The notes under the pieces: model-generated
The model's database searches: none
Told to the model about the DNA's origin: nothing
The model's input: only the letters and a program-made list of their open reading frames with translations
Program-made: the position numbers and the translations under genes
DNA from: Hoplostethus atlanticus
Lineage: Eukaryota > Chordata > Actinopteri > Trachichthyiformes > Trachichthyidae
Direction: 5' to 3'
Length of the DNA stretch: 64,000 bases
NCBI GenBank assembly: GCA_034670405.1
Contig: JAXDDX010000172.1
Coordinates: forward strand, 797,784 to 861,783
Shown here: one piece after another, positions 43,941-55,400 of the stretch
Layout of the letters: each line of letters starts with the position of its first letter
Numbering within the stretch: the stretch's first letter is position 1

Positions 43941-46900
43941 TGGCCAATCTCCCGCTGGGCCTGTCCATGGGTTGGTTGGACAGTCCCGCCTGACATGACC
44001 CGTTTGGCCACACCCCCAACAGACGAGCTCTTCTGTCTGTGTTTGGTTAAGCTGTGGGTTCGACTGGGAGCGTTGTAGTTGCTGTGGACCTCTGCCTCTC
44101 CCGCTAAATGATCCTCCTCTCTGTCCTGGTCGTCCCCTAGAGCGGTAATTTCCATTGGTCCCACCCGCCTGATTAATATGCACATGGATAGGTGGTAGTG
44201 CAGTCATGGTGTTGCCTGGTGCTTTCTGTTGTGGTTCCATCGGGACTTGTGACTGAACTGGCGTCTGGGGTGTAGGTGGAGCTTGGGGTGCCTTTATTAC
44301 TGTTGGTTGTGCTGGGGCTTGATCTATGGCTACCACTGGGGCCTGAGTCTTAGTTTTATCCTTTTTTGGTTTGATTAATTCATTCAATTGTAGCTGTGTT
44401 AGCTTGTCGGCCATGCGTTTGGTTGCTTCTTCTTCCTGCTGATTGTCTTTTCTGTGGTTTTCCACATGGTGCACAATATGCTCAGAAAACAGTGGCCATT
44501 CCATCTTCATAAGCCCCACGACATTGTCTAGGCGTGCCTGTACTCCCTTTGGCATGGCTTTCTTTACCATTACCTTAAACAGACTTTTCGTGGTGTCGTT
44601 GACGTTCCAGGCACTTCCTGTTTCATCTCTCCACTTTCGCTGAAAGTCACGTAGGAATTTTGCTGGGCTTTCACCGTCTTTTAGCGCCTCTCCGTCCAAT
44701 TTGGAGGGATCCATCTTTTCTGGATATTGTTTTCTCAGTTCAGCCCATATTGGATTGCGAAATCCGCCAAAACCCACCTCATCCACTCTATTTCCAGCTA
44801 TCAGTGCTGGCAGATGAGCTGCTGTGAAGATTTCTTCAGTCATGTGTTTTCCAGCTATATGCATGAGCAAAGCCTTGATGTCCCCCAATGCCAACCTCAC
44901 TCCAGCTGTACTTTCTTCTAGTGCTGTTATCCATTTATTTGCTCCTTCATGGAGGTCTGGTAGTCTACTGGCCAGTCCCACCATGTCCATAAATGGCCAC
45001 GGCACATATTGGGTCTGCCCTGTTGCTTTGGTTATTATGGGGCACTGACTGATTAGGAGATCATCATGGAACTCTTCCGGCTCTTCGCCTTGTCTCAGAT
45101 CTTCTTCACTTAGGGCCTGGTATTGTCTTCCACTTCTCAGCCTGCCCGTTGGTTTCCACTGCTTCTTTTGTGACTTTATTTTCCTCAACTGGAGAATCTG
45201 ATGATCCGCTATTTTCGACATTTCTGCTTCGATTTCATCGATTTCATCCACTAGTAGGCGCCGTCTGTCTTCAATTGCTGTATCCTCTGTTGTCATGTAA
45301 CCACTCATCTGCACTTTCATTCTGTGGGGCTGGGTCCTTGTTTCCTGTGATCTTTCCTCCAAATATGGGCGCTGCCCCTCCTCCAGTTCTTCCTCCAGGA
45401 ATAGGCACTGTCCCCCCTCCAATTCTTCCTCCCTTCTTGTTGGCCTCATAGCATCTTGTGTGGCTGGAGTAGGTTTTGATGCTCTCACACTCTTTTCCCT
45501 GCATGATGGCCAGTAGGCATCCTTCTCCACCATGTCTTCAAAGCTCACCCTGTTCAACACTTTAACAGGGACGTTTCTTCTATCAGACCTGGCTGGAGGT
45601 GTGAAATCAACAGGGGTGCTTGTGTAGCGGGGCCATTCTGCTGACTGGCTCCTTCTAATGCTGCTTTGTCGTGGAGGGAGCGGTGTTTCTTCACCCTCCT
45701 TGCGATAGTAGTCGTTCCTGTCCTTGCTGGCTGACTGCCAGCTCTGTTGTGCTGCTTGTCGGTATTGCTGTATGTCTCTTTCGTCTTCGCTCGTTTGGTT
45801 GCTCCCTCCTGCTGTAGTTCTTAGTGGCTCACCACTGCTTTCCGCTCTCTTCTTCTGGGGAGGGTTGTCATTTGAGGGCGTGCTACGTGGGCGGTCATAT
45901 ATCCCCTCCTCTTCAGGGAAAATGCTCTCCCGACTCACATTGCTTCCCCTGTCGTTTGCTGGTGCGGTCAGTGTGATACTGAAATCCCCTTGCAGCTTGC
46001 CTTGTATTTTGACTTCTTCTTCCTCCTCATCACACACTCTTGATAGTGGAAACTGTCCTACTTTGATTACTTGTTTGCTGGGGGCATATGGTGGTGGTGG
46101 TGCTGGTGGTTTGACAGACGGTGGTTTGACGGGCCATAGCGGGGCGGTGGGCTGCTGTTCTTGCTCTTTTATTTTTTCTTTACTCTCTTCTCTGGCTTCT
46201 GCCCTCTTTTGCCCTTCTTGTCTAAACCATCCTAACACCTCCCTTTCCCTAAATCTTCTCCATTCCCTATGATCGCTCTTATCTTTGGCCTTGTGGTGTT
46301 TTATATTTTCCTCCACTTCATCGCAGCATGCTTTACTGAATGTGCCCTTTATTGGCCACTGGAGTCTTCCTGATGTCCGCTCATGCCACTGGGTCATGAA
46401 CTGCTGGATCTGTTTTTTACGATCCGGATTTCGTCTAATCATCACCTCCATTGGTGTCGATACACCACCTCCCTTTGTTACTTTTGCCCCCATGTATCCC
46501 TGTCGCGCGCTGCTTGCCAGTGATCTAGGAATTTCTGGCTCTTCGTCTAACTCTTTTGTTCTTATTAATACAAGTATTTTACCAGCAGTAATGCCAGGCT
46601 TATATTTTCTTCCTTTAATATGATCAAATTCTAGTTTCTCTGTCCCGTCTCCTTGTGGAGTTTTAGTAATATATTCAAATATACCAGTTTCCCACTTCAC
46701 TCCTCTGGGGACTACGGAAATACACAGCCGTGGATTCACCGCTACTCGGCTTCGTCCTTGTAACCCGAAACCCTCTGGTACACCAAAAGCTGGATTTAAA
46801 GGGAGCGTTGCTACCGCACCAGGATCTCCGCACAACGGCTCCAACAATCTAGTCAAATTTGTTACCGTCCAATACCCATGTATTGCCCTTCTCCACGGCA

Positions 46901-47126
46901 CGTCAGGAAATTCTTCCTGTATTTGCTCTAGGTTTACAAATTTTGTTATCTGCCAAAGTTTCAGATTGATTAATTGTTCGTCTTGCCACTGTTCCACACC
47001 TTCCTCATCAATATAGGTTTGCTCCAACCAAAAATGTGTCCTTATTCCTTTTGTGTCAGCAGCTCCTTTATTATCAAAATGTTCTAACGAAAATATTTCA
47101 TCTTCGCTACTATCTCCCTCATCCAT
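43938..47126 (-). CDS. gag: ERV Gag, 1062 codons, intact
   Basis: One open frame from ATG at 47126 to UAG at 43938-43940. The N-terminal ~250 residues form a matrix-like domain without an N-terminal Gly for myristoylation. A charged helix (~270-325) follows, then late-budding motifs PTAP (~326) and PPPY (~343). A long acidic/Arg-rich linker leads to a capsid-like region (~680-900, with WPFMDMVGLASRLPDL), a Pro/Gln-rich stretch, a basic RGRPGQRGG segment and one CCHC knuckle (CWGCGQTGHVRRDC, ~1036-1049). At 1062 residues it is about twice the usual gamma or epsilon Gag length. Gag assembles the particle and packages RNA. Confidence 0.92.
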   Translation of the reverse strand: MDEGDSSEDEIFSLEHFDNKGAADTKGIRTHFWLEQTYIDEEGVEQWQDEQLINLKLWQITKFVNLEQIQEEFPDVPWRRAIHGYWTVTNLTRLLEPLCGDPGAVATLPLNPAFGVPEGFGLQGRSRVAVNPRLCISVVPRGVKWETGIFEYITKTPQGDGTEKLEFDHIKGRKYKPGITAGKILVLIRTKELDEEPEIPRSLASSARQGYMGAKVTKGGGVSTPMEVMIRRNPDRKKQIQQFMTQWHERTSGRLQWPIKGTFSKACCDEVEENIKHHKAKDKSDHREWRRFREREVLGWFRQEGQKRAEAREESKEKIKEQEQQPTAPLWPVKPPSVKPPAPPPPYAPSKQVIKVGQFPLSRVCDEEEEEVKIQGKLQGDFSITLTAPANDRGSNVSRESIFPEEEGIYDRPRSTPSNDNPPQKKRAESSGEPLRTTAGGSNQTSEDERDIQQYRQAAQQSWQSASKDRNDYYRKEGEETPLPPRQSSIRRSQSAEWPRYTSTPVDFTPPARSDRRNVPVKVLNRVSFEDMVEKDAYWPSCREKSVRASKPTPATQDAMRPTRREEELEGGQCLFLEEELEEGQRPYLEERSQETRTQPHRMKVQMSGYMTTEDTAIEDRRRLLVDEIDEIEAEMSKIADHQILQLRKIKSQKKQWKPTGRLRSGRQYQALSEEDLRQGEEPEEFHDDLLISQCPIITKATGQTQYVPWPFMDMVGLASRLPDLHEGANKWITALEESTAGVRLALGDIKALLMHIAGKHMTEEIFTAAHLPALIAGNRVDEVGFGGFRNPIWAELRKQYPEKMDPSKLDGEALKDGESPAKFLRDFQRKWRDETGSAWNVNDTTKSLFKVMVKKAMPKGVQARLDNVVGLMKMEWPLFSEHIVHHVENHRKDNQQEEEATKRMADKLTQLQLNELIKPKKDKTKTQAPVVAIDQAPAQPTVIKAPQAPPTPQTPVQSQVPMEPQQKAPGNTMTALPPIHVHINQAGGTNGNYRSRGRPGQRGGSFSGRGRGPQQLQRSQSNPQLNQTQTEELVCWGCGQTGHVRRDCPTNPWTGPAGDWP

Positions 47127-48398
47127 TAATATTTACCAACTTATATATACAATACATACATTATATTATGATACTATTCTATTCACTCTCTCTTCTACTC
47201 CTCTTGGCACACGTTCAACAGCCTGTACAGTACTCCTAGGTTCATGCAGAGAGTTACGACTCTTATCACGCCGCCTCCTCTACTCCCTCAACATGCCCCC
47301 ACCAGTCTGCACAGCACTTCTGCTCACAGGCAAGAAGCAAAAACCGTTATCTCATTCCGACAGCCGTAACTCATTCAATCTCATATAATTACTTCTTTAG
47401 GTTACAGTAAGTACACTTGTTATTTACTCATCTATTCTAATTGTTTATATAATAAAACAAAACAAAAAGCAATATTTACATGCACTATAGTTTTTTCCTC
47501 TTGGCCAAGTGTTGCAGTTACATTTAGCAACAGTTGCAATTACATTTAGCAACTTGCGCGCCTCGCAGTCCCTAATGGGCCCCTAGCAACTGTTTGCATA
47601 CAAAAACTCCTTCCCGTCGCAGTCCCTAAACGGTCTCCTAGCAACTTTTGTACACAAACCGACCCCCTGTTGCAGTCCCCGTCGGTTCAGCGATGGTGTA
47701 CACTCAAAACAACCCCTGCCTATTCAGACCTTCCCTTCTCGGGAGAGCCTCAGTACTCCGCTGAACCCCTACTGAAACGAGAAGCGGTATCCACAGTGTT
47801 GTGCTAGCAAAATGTGCAAAACAACTTTTGTCTATTCTGTCCCCCCCTTCTCGGGAGTCCCCCAGCACCCAGCTGAAACACTACTGAAACGGAGGGCGGT
47901 ATCCACAATCGTTGGGCAAATCTTATCATACAACAAATTCACAGACACAACAACTTTTATACACCGTCCGTAGCAATCAATACTATCCTCATTCTGTGTG
48001 TAATTATTTCTGAATTATGGCCTGGCCTGAGCGTGTGCGGCCATCCAAATCATACCCCCGCTGAACATTAGGCAGACAATTATCCAGCATGCAATACACA
48101 CATTCAATAGCCATTCATCCACTCTTTCTCCATCATTCATTCTTTCCGCACCATGGTGTTTTCATACATACAATTGCATCAAACTCTGTACCGTCAGTGA
48201 CTTAGTTTTTTAGTTAATATTATTTTAATGAACCTTCTGGGTTTTACACTTATGCTATACAAATTTGCCTATTTCTTTAAAACATTCTTTAACTAAGTTC
48301 TTTAGAGGAGAGACATTCTGATTTTCCTCACCTGGGCGGAGTCCTGCACTCAGACACAATCAGAAAGAATCTGCAGAATTTAGAAAAGGTTTCTGCTT
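47127..48398 (-). repeat. ERV leader with two sets of direct repeats
   Basis: Three ~54-bp copies begin GCAGTCCC (starts near 47565, 47619, 47672), sharing CCTAGCAACT and ACAAA blocks. Two ~111-bp copies (about 47709-47818 and 47821-47930) share CTTCTCGGGAG and GCGGTATCCACA. No long ORF is present. Such repeated, foldable leader DNA may include the packaging signal; this is inference from position only. Confidence 0.75.
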
Positions 48399-48402
48399 AC
48401 CT
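48399..48402 (-). promoter_or_regulatory. Probable major splice donor in the ERV leader
   Basis: Minus-strand AAAG|GTAAGCAG is a strong donor downstream of the primer site and upstream of gag, where a donor for spliced env and accessory mRNAs is expected. Confidence 0.55.
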
Positions 48403-48476
48403 TTAATTTTGTGGCCACTGATGTGTGTTTGAGATGCAGGCTGTCCCCCCAGGCTGAGATCCTCAGAGTCTTGTCT

Positions 48477-48494
48477 CTCCTGGCTGGCTCGCCA
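48477..48494 (-). promoter_or_regulatory. Primer binding site, tRNA-Arg
   Basis: The minus strand reads TGGCGAGCCAGCCAGGAG starting five bases after the 5' LTR. It is complementary over all 18 bases to the 3' end of vertebrate tRNA-Arg (ACG) as I know it. An arginine tRNA is also the reported primer of snakehead retrovirus. Confidence 0.85.
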
Positions 48495-48499
48495 ATTAA

Positions 48500-49271
48500 T
48501 GTCGGAGGAAGAAGTCCAAGTCTCAGGCCAGTGATGATGACCGGACCCCCACGCCAACACTTAATACTTTTCACGATTCTGTAGATGCTGTAGTTACTGG
48601 AGTCTCAAACAGGTTCAAAGAAGTCACTGGAGATGATCAGAGTTCGTTGCAATAGAGCTTTATTCTTCAAAAGAGACAAAACCCGAGTTGGTCCCGGAAC
48701 CAGACTGACGTACAACTGTCTGTGCATGCTCTTATAAACCCTAAAAACTGGGTGGAGAATACTGATTTCTACGCCTATTTTTCATTATTTTTAGCTTTGT
48801 CAGCAAGAAAATAATGGTGTCCGAACACCAAATTTGGTCCTATGGGGGGGGTCTTGGTGGGCATGTAGGCGGTCTCGTTTTCCCGTTTTACACCATTACG
48901 TAGCCGTTAACTGGGAAAGTTCGGGACTTTCCATTTTACCATTACGTTATGGCCACCTGGACTTCTCTTGTCTGCGCATGCCCCACCTGGGTTTTTTAAG
49001 GCCTCTGCCGCCTGACCTTGGACACCCTTAGTGCAGACAGGCCTCAGATTGTATTTTTTAAAAACCTTTATGATTACTGTAGGGAAACCGTTAGACTATG
49101 TTTTTGAAGCTTTATTGAAACTTTATGATTACTTTATGATCTTTTAGGTTACATGCTTAATCAAACATATTCTATATTTATGTAGTTTTATCATAACACA
49201 CACACACTCTAGATTATATTGCTTATTATAAAGCATCTCATTGTTTAGTACAAATTATATTATTCACAACA
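48500..49271 (-). repeat. ERV 5' LTR (promoter copy)
   Basis: Near-identical to the 3' LTR. TATA-like sequence at 48732-48737 and AATAAA at 48659-48664, on the minus strand. Transcription would run toward lower coordinates, away from the SET gene that begins about 230 bp to the right. Confidence 0.95.
48732..48737 (-). promoter_or_regulatory. TATA-like box of the 5' LTR
   Basis: TTATAA in GTTTATAAGAGC context, conserved in all three LTR copies of the window (also 34493-34498, and a TATATAAG variant in the solo LTR). It sits the expected distance upstream of the AATAAA signal. Confidence 0.6.
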
Positions 49272-49497
49272 CAGTGCAAATATAAGACATCTGTCCACAG
49301 GTTGTTGAGCTGGCATTGTTTAAAATGTACCGTAGCACTGCTTTTTCATTGGAATTCTGGCTTAGAGACAATATTTTGTGACATGACCTAAATGTCCTAC
49401 TACATAACCAATAAATTGTCTGTCAGCTTTGGTTTTTGCTTAAATATCAGAACCCTGAATAAGCCACATAATATTTCAGAAACTAATGTCTTTGCAG

Positions 49498-52400
49498 AGC
49501 CATTAAGAATGCCACGTAAAAGAACCAGCCCAGTGCAAGATGCCATCCATCATGCCAACCTAAAGACTGACAAGATTGATTTTCTTGAGGCAACCCATAT
49601 AAAGGTGAGTCTACCTTAACATGATGTGGGGCCAGCACACACAGTTGCACATGCAAAAAGTTATCAAACCGTGACCCAAAGCCAAGATATGTACTGAACC
49701 GTTGGTTTCATGAACTGTTACACCCCTACTAGGCTTTGTATTTTTAGGTTCCCAAAGTCTGAAACATTAGCTATTCAGCACAGATAAGCATCTTGTTGCT
49801 GTTAATTTAGCTGTTTCTATTGTATTTACTTAGATAGTGACACATACTGTAGATGTGGGATGTAACGTGATGTTGAACTCACAGAAATGAAAATATATTG
49901 TTAGAACACACTTGTTCAAGAATCAGACCAGTTTTGAATTACTTGAGGAACTCTCCACCGTTACACTCCGTCAACCATCATCAGACTTTTGAATTTTGAT
50001 ATGAAATTAATTCCTTAACTAAGGTTTACTAACGTGTTTGTTTTTGGGTTCTCAAATATCGATACTTTAACTTATCACCACAGATAATCAATTACTAGGT
50101 GATGAATGCTATTTCAAAGCTCACTCACAGGCCCCACTGCAGTAACTAGCCCCAATCCACTAAGATCTCATCAGATGCATGAAGATTAGAGTTTAGGGTT
50201 TATGCTGGTGATGCAGTCCTGTAAGCAGTTTCTACCACACCCAGCTTTTGACTCTACCCACCACATTGACAATATTTTTACTTGATTGCTTTTCTTGACA
50301 GGGCGAGGTGTATTTGCAAAAGTGCCTTTTTCAAAAGGGGATTTTGTGGTTGAATACCGAGGAGAACTGATTGACCAGAAAGAAGCCCAGAGGAGAAGGA
50401 CATTCTATAGCCATGAACAGAGTGTATTTATGTTTGATTTTGCATGGAAAGAGAAGTCAATGTGGTAAGTTCAATGTCTCGCCATATAGTGATGGGTAGT
50501 TTGATCAATTTAAATAACATTAATTTGTTAACACTAGAAGCGTCGACTTCAGAGCACTAACAGAAAGTGCCATCAACGGTCAAATTGACGGTTAACATTT
50601 TAAATGACTAATGCGTCCTTTTTATAAATACCATCTTAAAAATGAACGATTTTGGTAAAGCTGCTCTAGGTAAGTAAGCATTAAACATGCAGGGAAAACC
50701 CTGCTACCATGTCCCTCCATTCTATAGGGCACTAGATCATTTTTGAACTTCATACATTCAACATAATTTGGTTGGAAGTTCTGTATTTTTACATAGAATA
50801 ATGTCAGAATGTTAACTCCGAAGATGATCAAACACCAATATCGCACTTTGATTGTCATGCATTGCGCCAACTTAGTATATTTGGTCTGAGTGATGCAGAT
50901 TCATAAGAAAACAAGCTTTATTTTACCAAAACTCATAAATGGTCACGGTGATTGATTACTATCTGGAGCACATTTGATATTTTGAGGAGTGGAAATTTCA
51001 TGCCCTATCAAATTGTATGGGACCCAATAAGTAGTGCAAGATAGGTAGTGCAAGTGGTAAAGTAAACTGATAATGTATGCATTTCTTTCTCTTAATGTCT
51101 TGTAGTGTGGATGGCTCTAAAGAAGATGGGTCATTGGGGAGGCTTGTTAACGACCAGCATAAGAGACCAGTGTGTAGAATGAAGAAGATAGAGGCGAGTG
51201 GAAAGCCACATCTGTGTCTTTTTGCTCTACAAGACATAAAAGCTGGGGATGAAATAGCGTATGATTATGGAGGAACAAGCTGGCCATGGAGAGAAAAGGT
51301 TAGTTCATTATGTAAATGTTATGTTATTTCTCTGAAATATTGATGTGTATGAATTGATCCTCTAAGCTTCAAGCCTGGTTTAGGTTCCTAGGTGCTTCTG
51401 GTATAGAAACTGCCCCTACTCATCACCGATTAGACTACTGTCTATTCAACAGTCATTTTCCTAGATTAATCAGGAATGCTTACATTTTGGACAAATAGTC
51501 CCATACAAACATACACACGTCTGCCTTTTATTGTTATTGTGATCACAACTCTGATTGAAGTACTCTTCTCCTGAATAATTAATTTATATCGATATAGGTT
51601 TTGAAAGAAGATCTTCCTGCTAAAGAACCTGATGCAGGACAAGCTCCTAGATGCGTGCCACAAGCACCCACAGAAGTTTCACCATCCAGCTTACAGGTAA
51701 TTATGTTTAAAGGGCTTGTACTATATTGAATGCCTTGTGAACATCTGCAAACACACATACACTCACAGATATGAAGTTTCAAACAAATTTAGTTTAATGT
51801 GATTTGTGACGTCCAGTGTACTCCATATTTGCTAAATGATTGGGTGGAGCTAATACACACACCCAATAGTCAGGTCCTACCTTTTGGGGACTGAGTTCAA
51901 CTAATACGCACACTCTGATCATGCTTTGTGGGGTCCCCGTAAGGGCTTTACAAACAATGAAATCAAATGGCCAGGGAAATTCATATGGGCTCCAAATCTT
52001 TACCAATAAGTAGTATTATTTTAGACCAACTCACCTTTAATGTGGTCATGCATTTTCATTGCTATCTCTTTGAAAAGTATCAATGATTATGAGATGTAGT
52101 CTCTGAAAAGATAGTTTTTACCAATTTATCCTGAACACTTCAAGCCTTGTTTAGGCTTTCATGGGGTTCTGGTATGATAACTTCCCATACTCACCAATTA
52201 AAGCACTGTCCATTCAACAGGGATGTGATTTGTACAGATTAATCAGGAATTCCTGTATTTTGGACAAATAGTCCCATACAAACATACACACGTCTGCCTT
52301 TTATTGTTATTGTGATCACAACTCTGATTGAAGTACTCTTCTCCTGAATAATGAATTTATATCAATATAGGTTTTGAAAGAAGATCTTCCTGCTAAAGAA

Positions 52401-55400
52401 CCTGATGCTGGACAAGCTCCTAGATGCGTGCCACAAGCACCCACAGAAGTTTCACCGTTCAGCTTACAAGTAATTGTGTTTAAAGGGCTTTTATGATATT
52501 CAGCGGCTTGTGAATATTATCTGTTTTTACTACAAGGTGTGCAAACACACTGCACTCAATGACGTGAAGCTTCAAAACATTTTAGGTTACTATGATATGT
52601 TAGGTTCAGTGGATTCATCTGATTGAGTGGAGCTATGCAGAGTAAAGTTAACAATGTTGACCAAGAATTTTCATTGTTTTAAACCAACTCATCTTTAACG
52701 CAGTCACTCATTTCCATTGCTCTCTCTTTAAAAGATATTTAGGCTCTTAAAATTGATAGTACTATTTATATAAAAAGATTAAACATTTTTATTACAGGCT
52801 GTGAATGCAGGATGGTCTCTAGTTGACTATTCTGATGAAGCACTGGATTCAAGCCCAGGTCCATCCATTGTGCAAACACAAGCTGTAGATGTTCCAAAGC
52901 TGAGGAGGACCAAAAGTATCTTTGTAAGCCCCCCTTTACTCTTTGCAGAAATTAATATATTAACATCTCTTTGGCAAGTGTTCAATATTTGTCTTATGAT
53001 TTGACCTGTGCCATTTTACTGAAATTAAACAATAATAGGGAGTCCTACTTCTGAAGCATATTTCACCTATTTTCACTTGTAAACTTAGTAGGCTTTCAGG
53101 TAATGACTTTGGCAATATTGGTTATGGTTCACATTTCCACCACCCTGCGAATACAAAATATTTTCAATTAAATGACAATATTGTATATCTGGTAGGCTTT
53201 ATGTCGGCACATCTAGGTGGGGTGGCCATCCAATAGAAATCGTGGCCTAAACCATTATGGATGTGAATCTGCTAACTTCTAATACATACTGAACCTGGTG
53301 ATACATTACATTTCCTGAAATGCAACAGGCTCTCAAATGATCAAACGTTTAAATGTTGAATTAAAGTTCACAAGGACAATGTATTCAATGTCTGAACTGT
53401 TGTATGAATTGTGGTCTTTTTCTTGAAGATGACTGAGACTGTTCCGGATGGATCTGATGAATTGTATGACTCAACTCCAGACAGTGGAGAAGAAAATGAT
53501 CCACATAACAACGGGGAAAACTCAGACCGTTCAATAAGCTTTGATCTATCCTCAAAGAGCAGCAGCGGAAGATGTTCATCTCCATGTCTGAGCAGTAGCA
53601 GAAGCCCTTCAACCCTACCAAAGAGAAGTGAAACAATTGACTCACACCCAGAACATTCCAATCTGCAACCACAAAGTGATACGGTTGATAAGGCTGAGGA
53701 AGATCAAATGCATCCCGGTAAGTGCCCCTTGAGTTTTGACCCCCTTTTTGTGTTTGTCTGGGGCAAGTAGTCATCAGTGTTTGCCCTATAATGTTACAGG
53801 CCTGGTGGCCCTCCAGGCCAAGGACGAACCCGCCAGGCAAACAAAATACAGATGCATTCAGAAATCCGTAATCATTTGCATGCCTGCGCGGTTCTGAAAC
53901 GTGTGTCAACCCCTGTGACGTTTCCTGGGATACTCATGACGCAATGAAAGTTCCACCAATGACTGGCCCACTGCTGATGCCCACTGCACCATGCCGGGTT
54001 GTAAAAGCATGCTCACTTGCAGGTTCTACCATTATTTTTTGCAACTACCTCTGTCAGGGACTTTAAGGGTAGCCGTGGCATGTGTTTCCACCAAACTAAC
54101 AAGAACTGTAAAGGGGGGAAGAAATTGGAAAATTAAAATTGGGAGAAAAAGTGACAGAAGCATTAAGCTGCGTTTTCATTTAGACATGCAACGCTATTCA
54201 TTGCAAACAAGGAGTAAAGGTATGAGTGAACACCGTCAGCAACCGTCAACAACCGTTGGTCCCTTCTACCAAGCTGTGCCAAAATTTTAGAGGGGTAAGG
54301 TGAGGGATTTTGATACCAATAGAAATCTATCCTTATACCCTATATAAATCGTGGCGTGTCTGTTTAGGTTTTTTTCGCTGCCTACAACCAGGTCTGAAAA
54401 AAATTCTAGGGTAAACACTGAGTCATCATTATGATTATCATCTGGTCATGAGTACTAGGGCTCCCCTTATTGGTATGAATTGGATGGTATGAATGGTTCA
54501 TTACATTTCCTGTAAAAAATAGCCTTTCAAATGATCAGCCAAGAAGATACAGTATATTACAGTAGCAGTAGTATGGTGAGGCAGTTTACAGAGTACCTGA
54601 AATATTCTCTTAATTGTGTTGTTTCTAGAAGATGAATGAGACAGTTCCTGTTACACCTGATGAGGATGAGATTTGTTACACCAGTCCAGATAGTGAAGAA
54701 GAATACGTAGCAGAAACAAGTGGAGCTAGCTCAGACAATCGTGGGATGAGCAGTGAAATACCAGTAAAGAACAGTAATAAGCACCGTGCAACTCCGTGTC
54801 AGAGAAGTACCAGAAGCCCTCCATGTCAAAGCAGTAGAAGAACACCAAGATGTAGCTCCAGTCCTTGTTCTTCAAAAGGTCCTCCTCATGGCAACCTTTC
54901 TGTTATCGGAGAAGAGAGTGGCTCAGTGTCTGTTTCTGCGATCTCTAAAAGACGGATGGATCTAGAAAGTACAACAAAAAACAGTACTGTCTATTTTGCA
55001 GGTCAGCTGTCCTGAAAATTGCACAGCATTTGGAGTGTTGTCACAGCGATAAGAAGGATGTAGCAAGGGCCCTTAGTTTTAAAAAGGGTTCAAAGGAACG
55101 GCGAATGCATTTAGAGCTTCTCAGAAATAGAGGTAACTTTGCTCATAATGTGGACGTGTTGAAATTGGGCAAAGGACACCTTATTCCACGCAAGCAACCA
55201 CAATTTGAAGCTGAGGGTAAAGAATTTTTGCACTGTATATACTGTCAGGGATTATTCGTCAGGAAAGTACTGTGGCGACATGTTCGCCAATGCAAGTTCA
55301 AACCGACCGAAAATAAATCAAAACTCTGGCACAGGTAACACTGGCACAAGTTATTCTTTTTAACCGTCGAAGAGAAGGGGAAGTGTCTAAAATGCCATTA

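Larger units (their letters stand above)
34261..49271 (-). mobile_element. 15-kb endogenous retrovirus with extra 3' ORFs
   Basis: Transcribed right to left. Two 772-bp LTRs (TG...CA) enclose a primer site, a 1.35-kb leader, gag, pol, env, two further ORFs and a polypurine tract. The two LTRs differ by about 8 substitutions and 2 single-base indels by eye, so insertion is recent. Gag and pol share a frame across one UAG, and gag ends in a single CCHC knuckle, as in gamma/epsilon-type retroviruses. The tRNA-Arg primer and 3' ORFs recall fish epsilonretroviruses. Pol has one frameshift; env has a stop and a frameshift, so this copy is defective. No target duplication is seen. Confidence 0.95.

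Noticed and set aside
43584..47388. Plus-strand ORFs opposite gag and pol (for example 45724-46272)
   Set aside because: They are antisense shadows of a long conserved coding region; no motif or promoter supports them.
53991..54290. 99-codon ORF between SET-gene exons
   Set aside because: Starts MPGCKSMLTCRFYHY, vaguely like a THAP finger start, but the spacing and the later residues do not fit; left unannotated.
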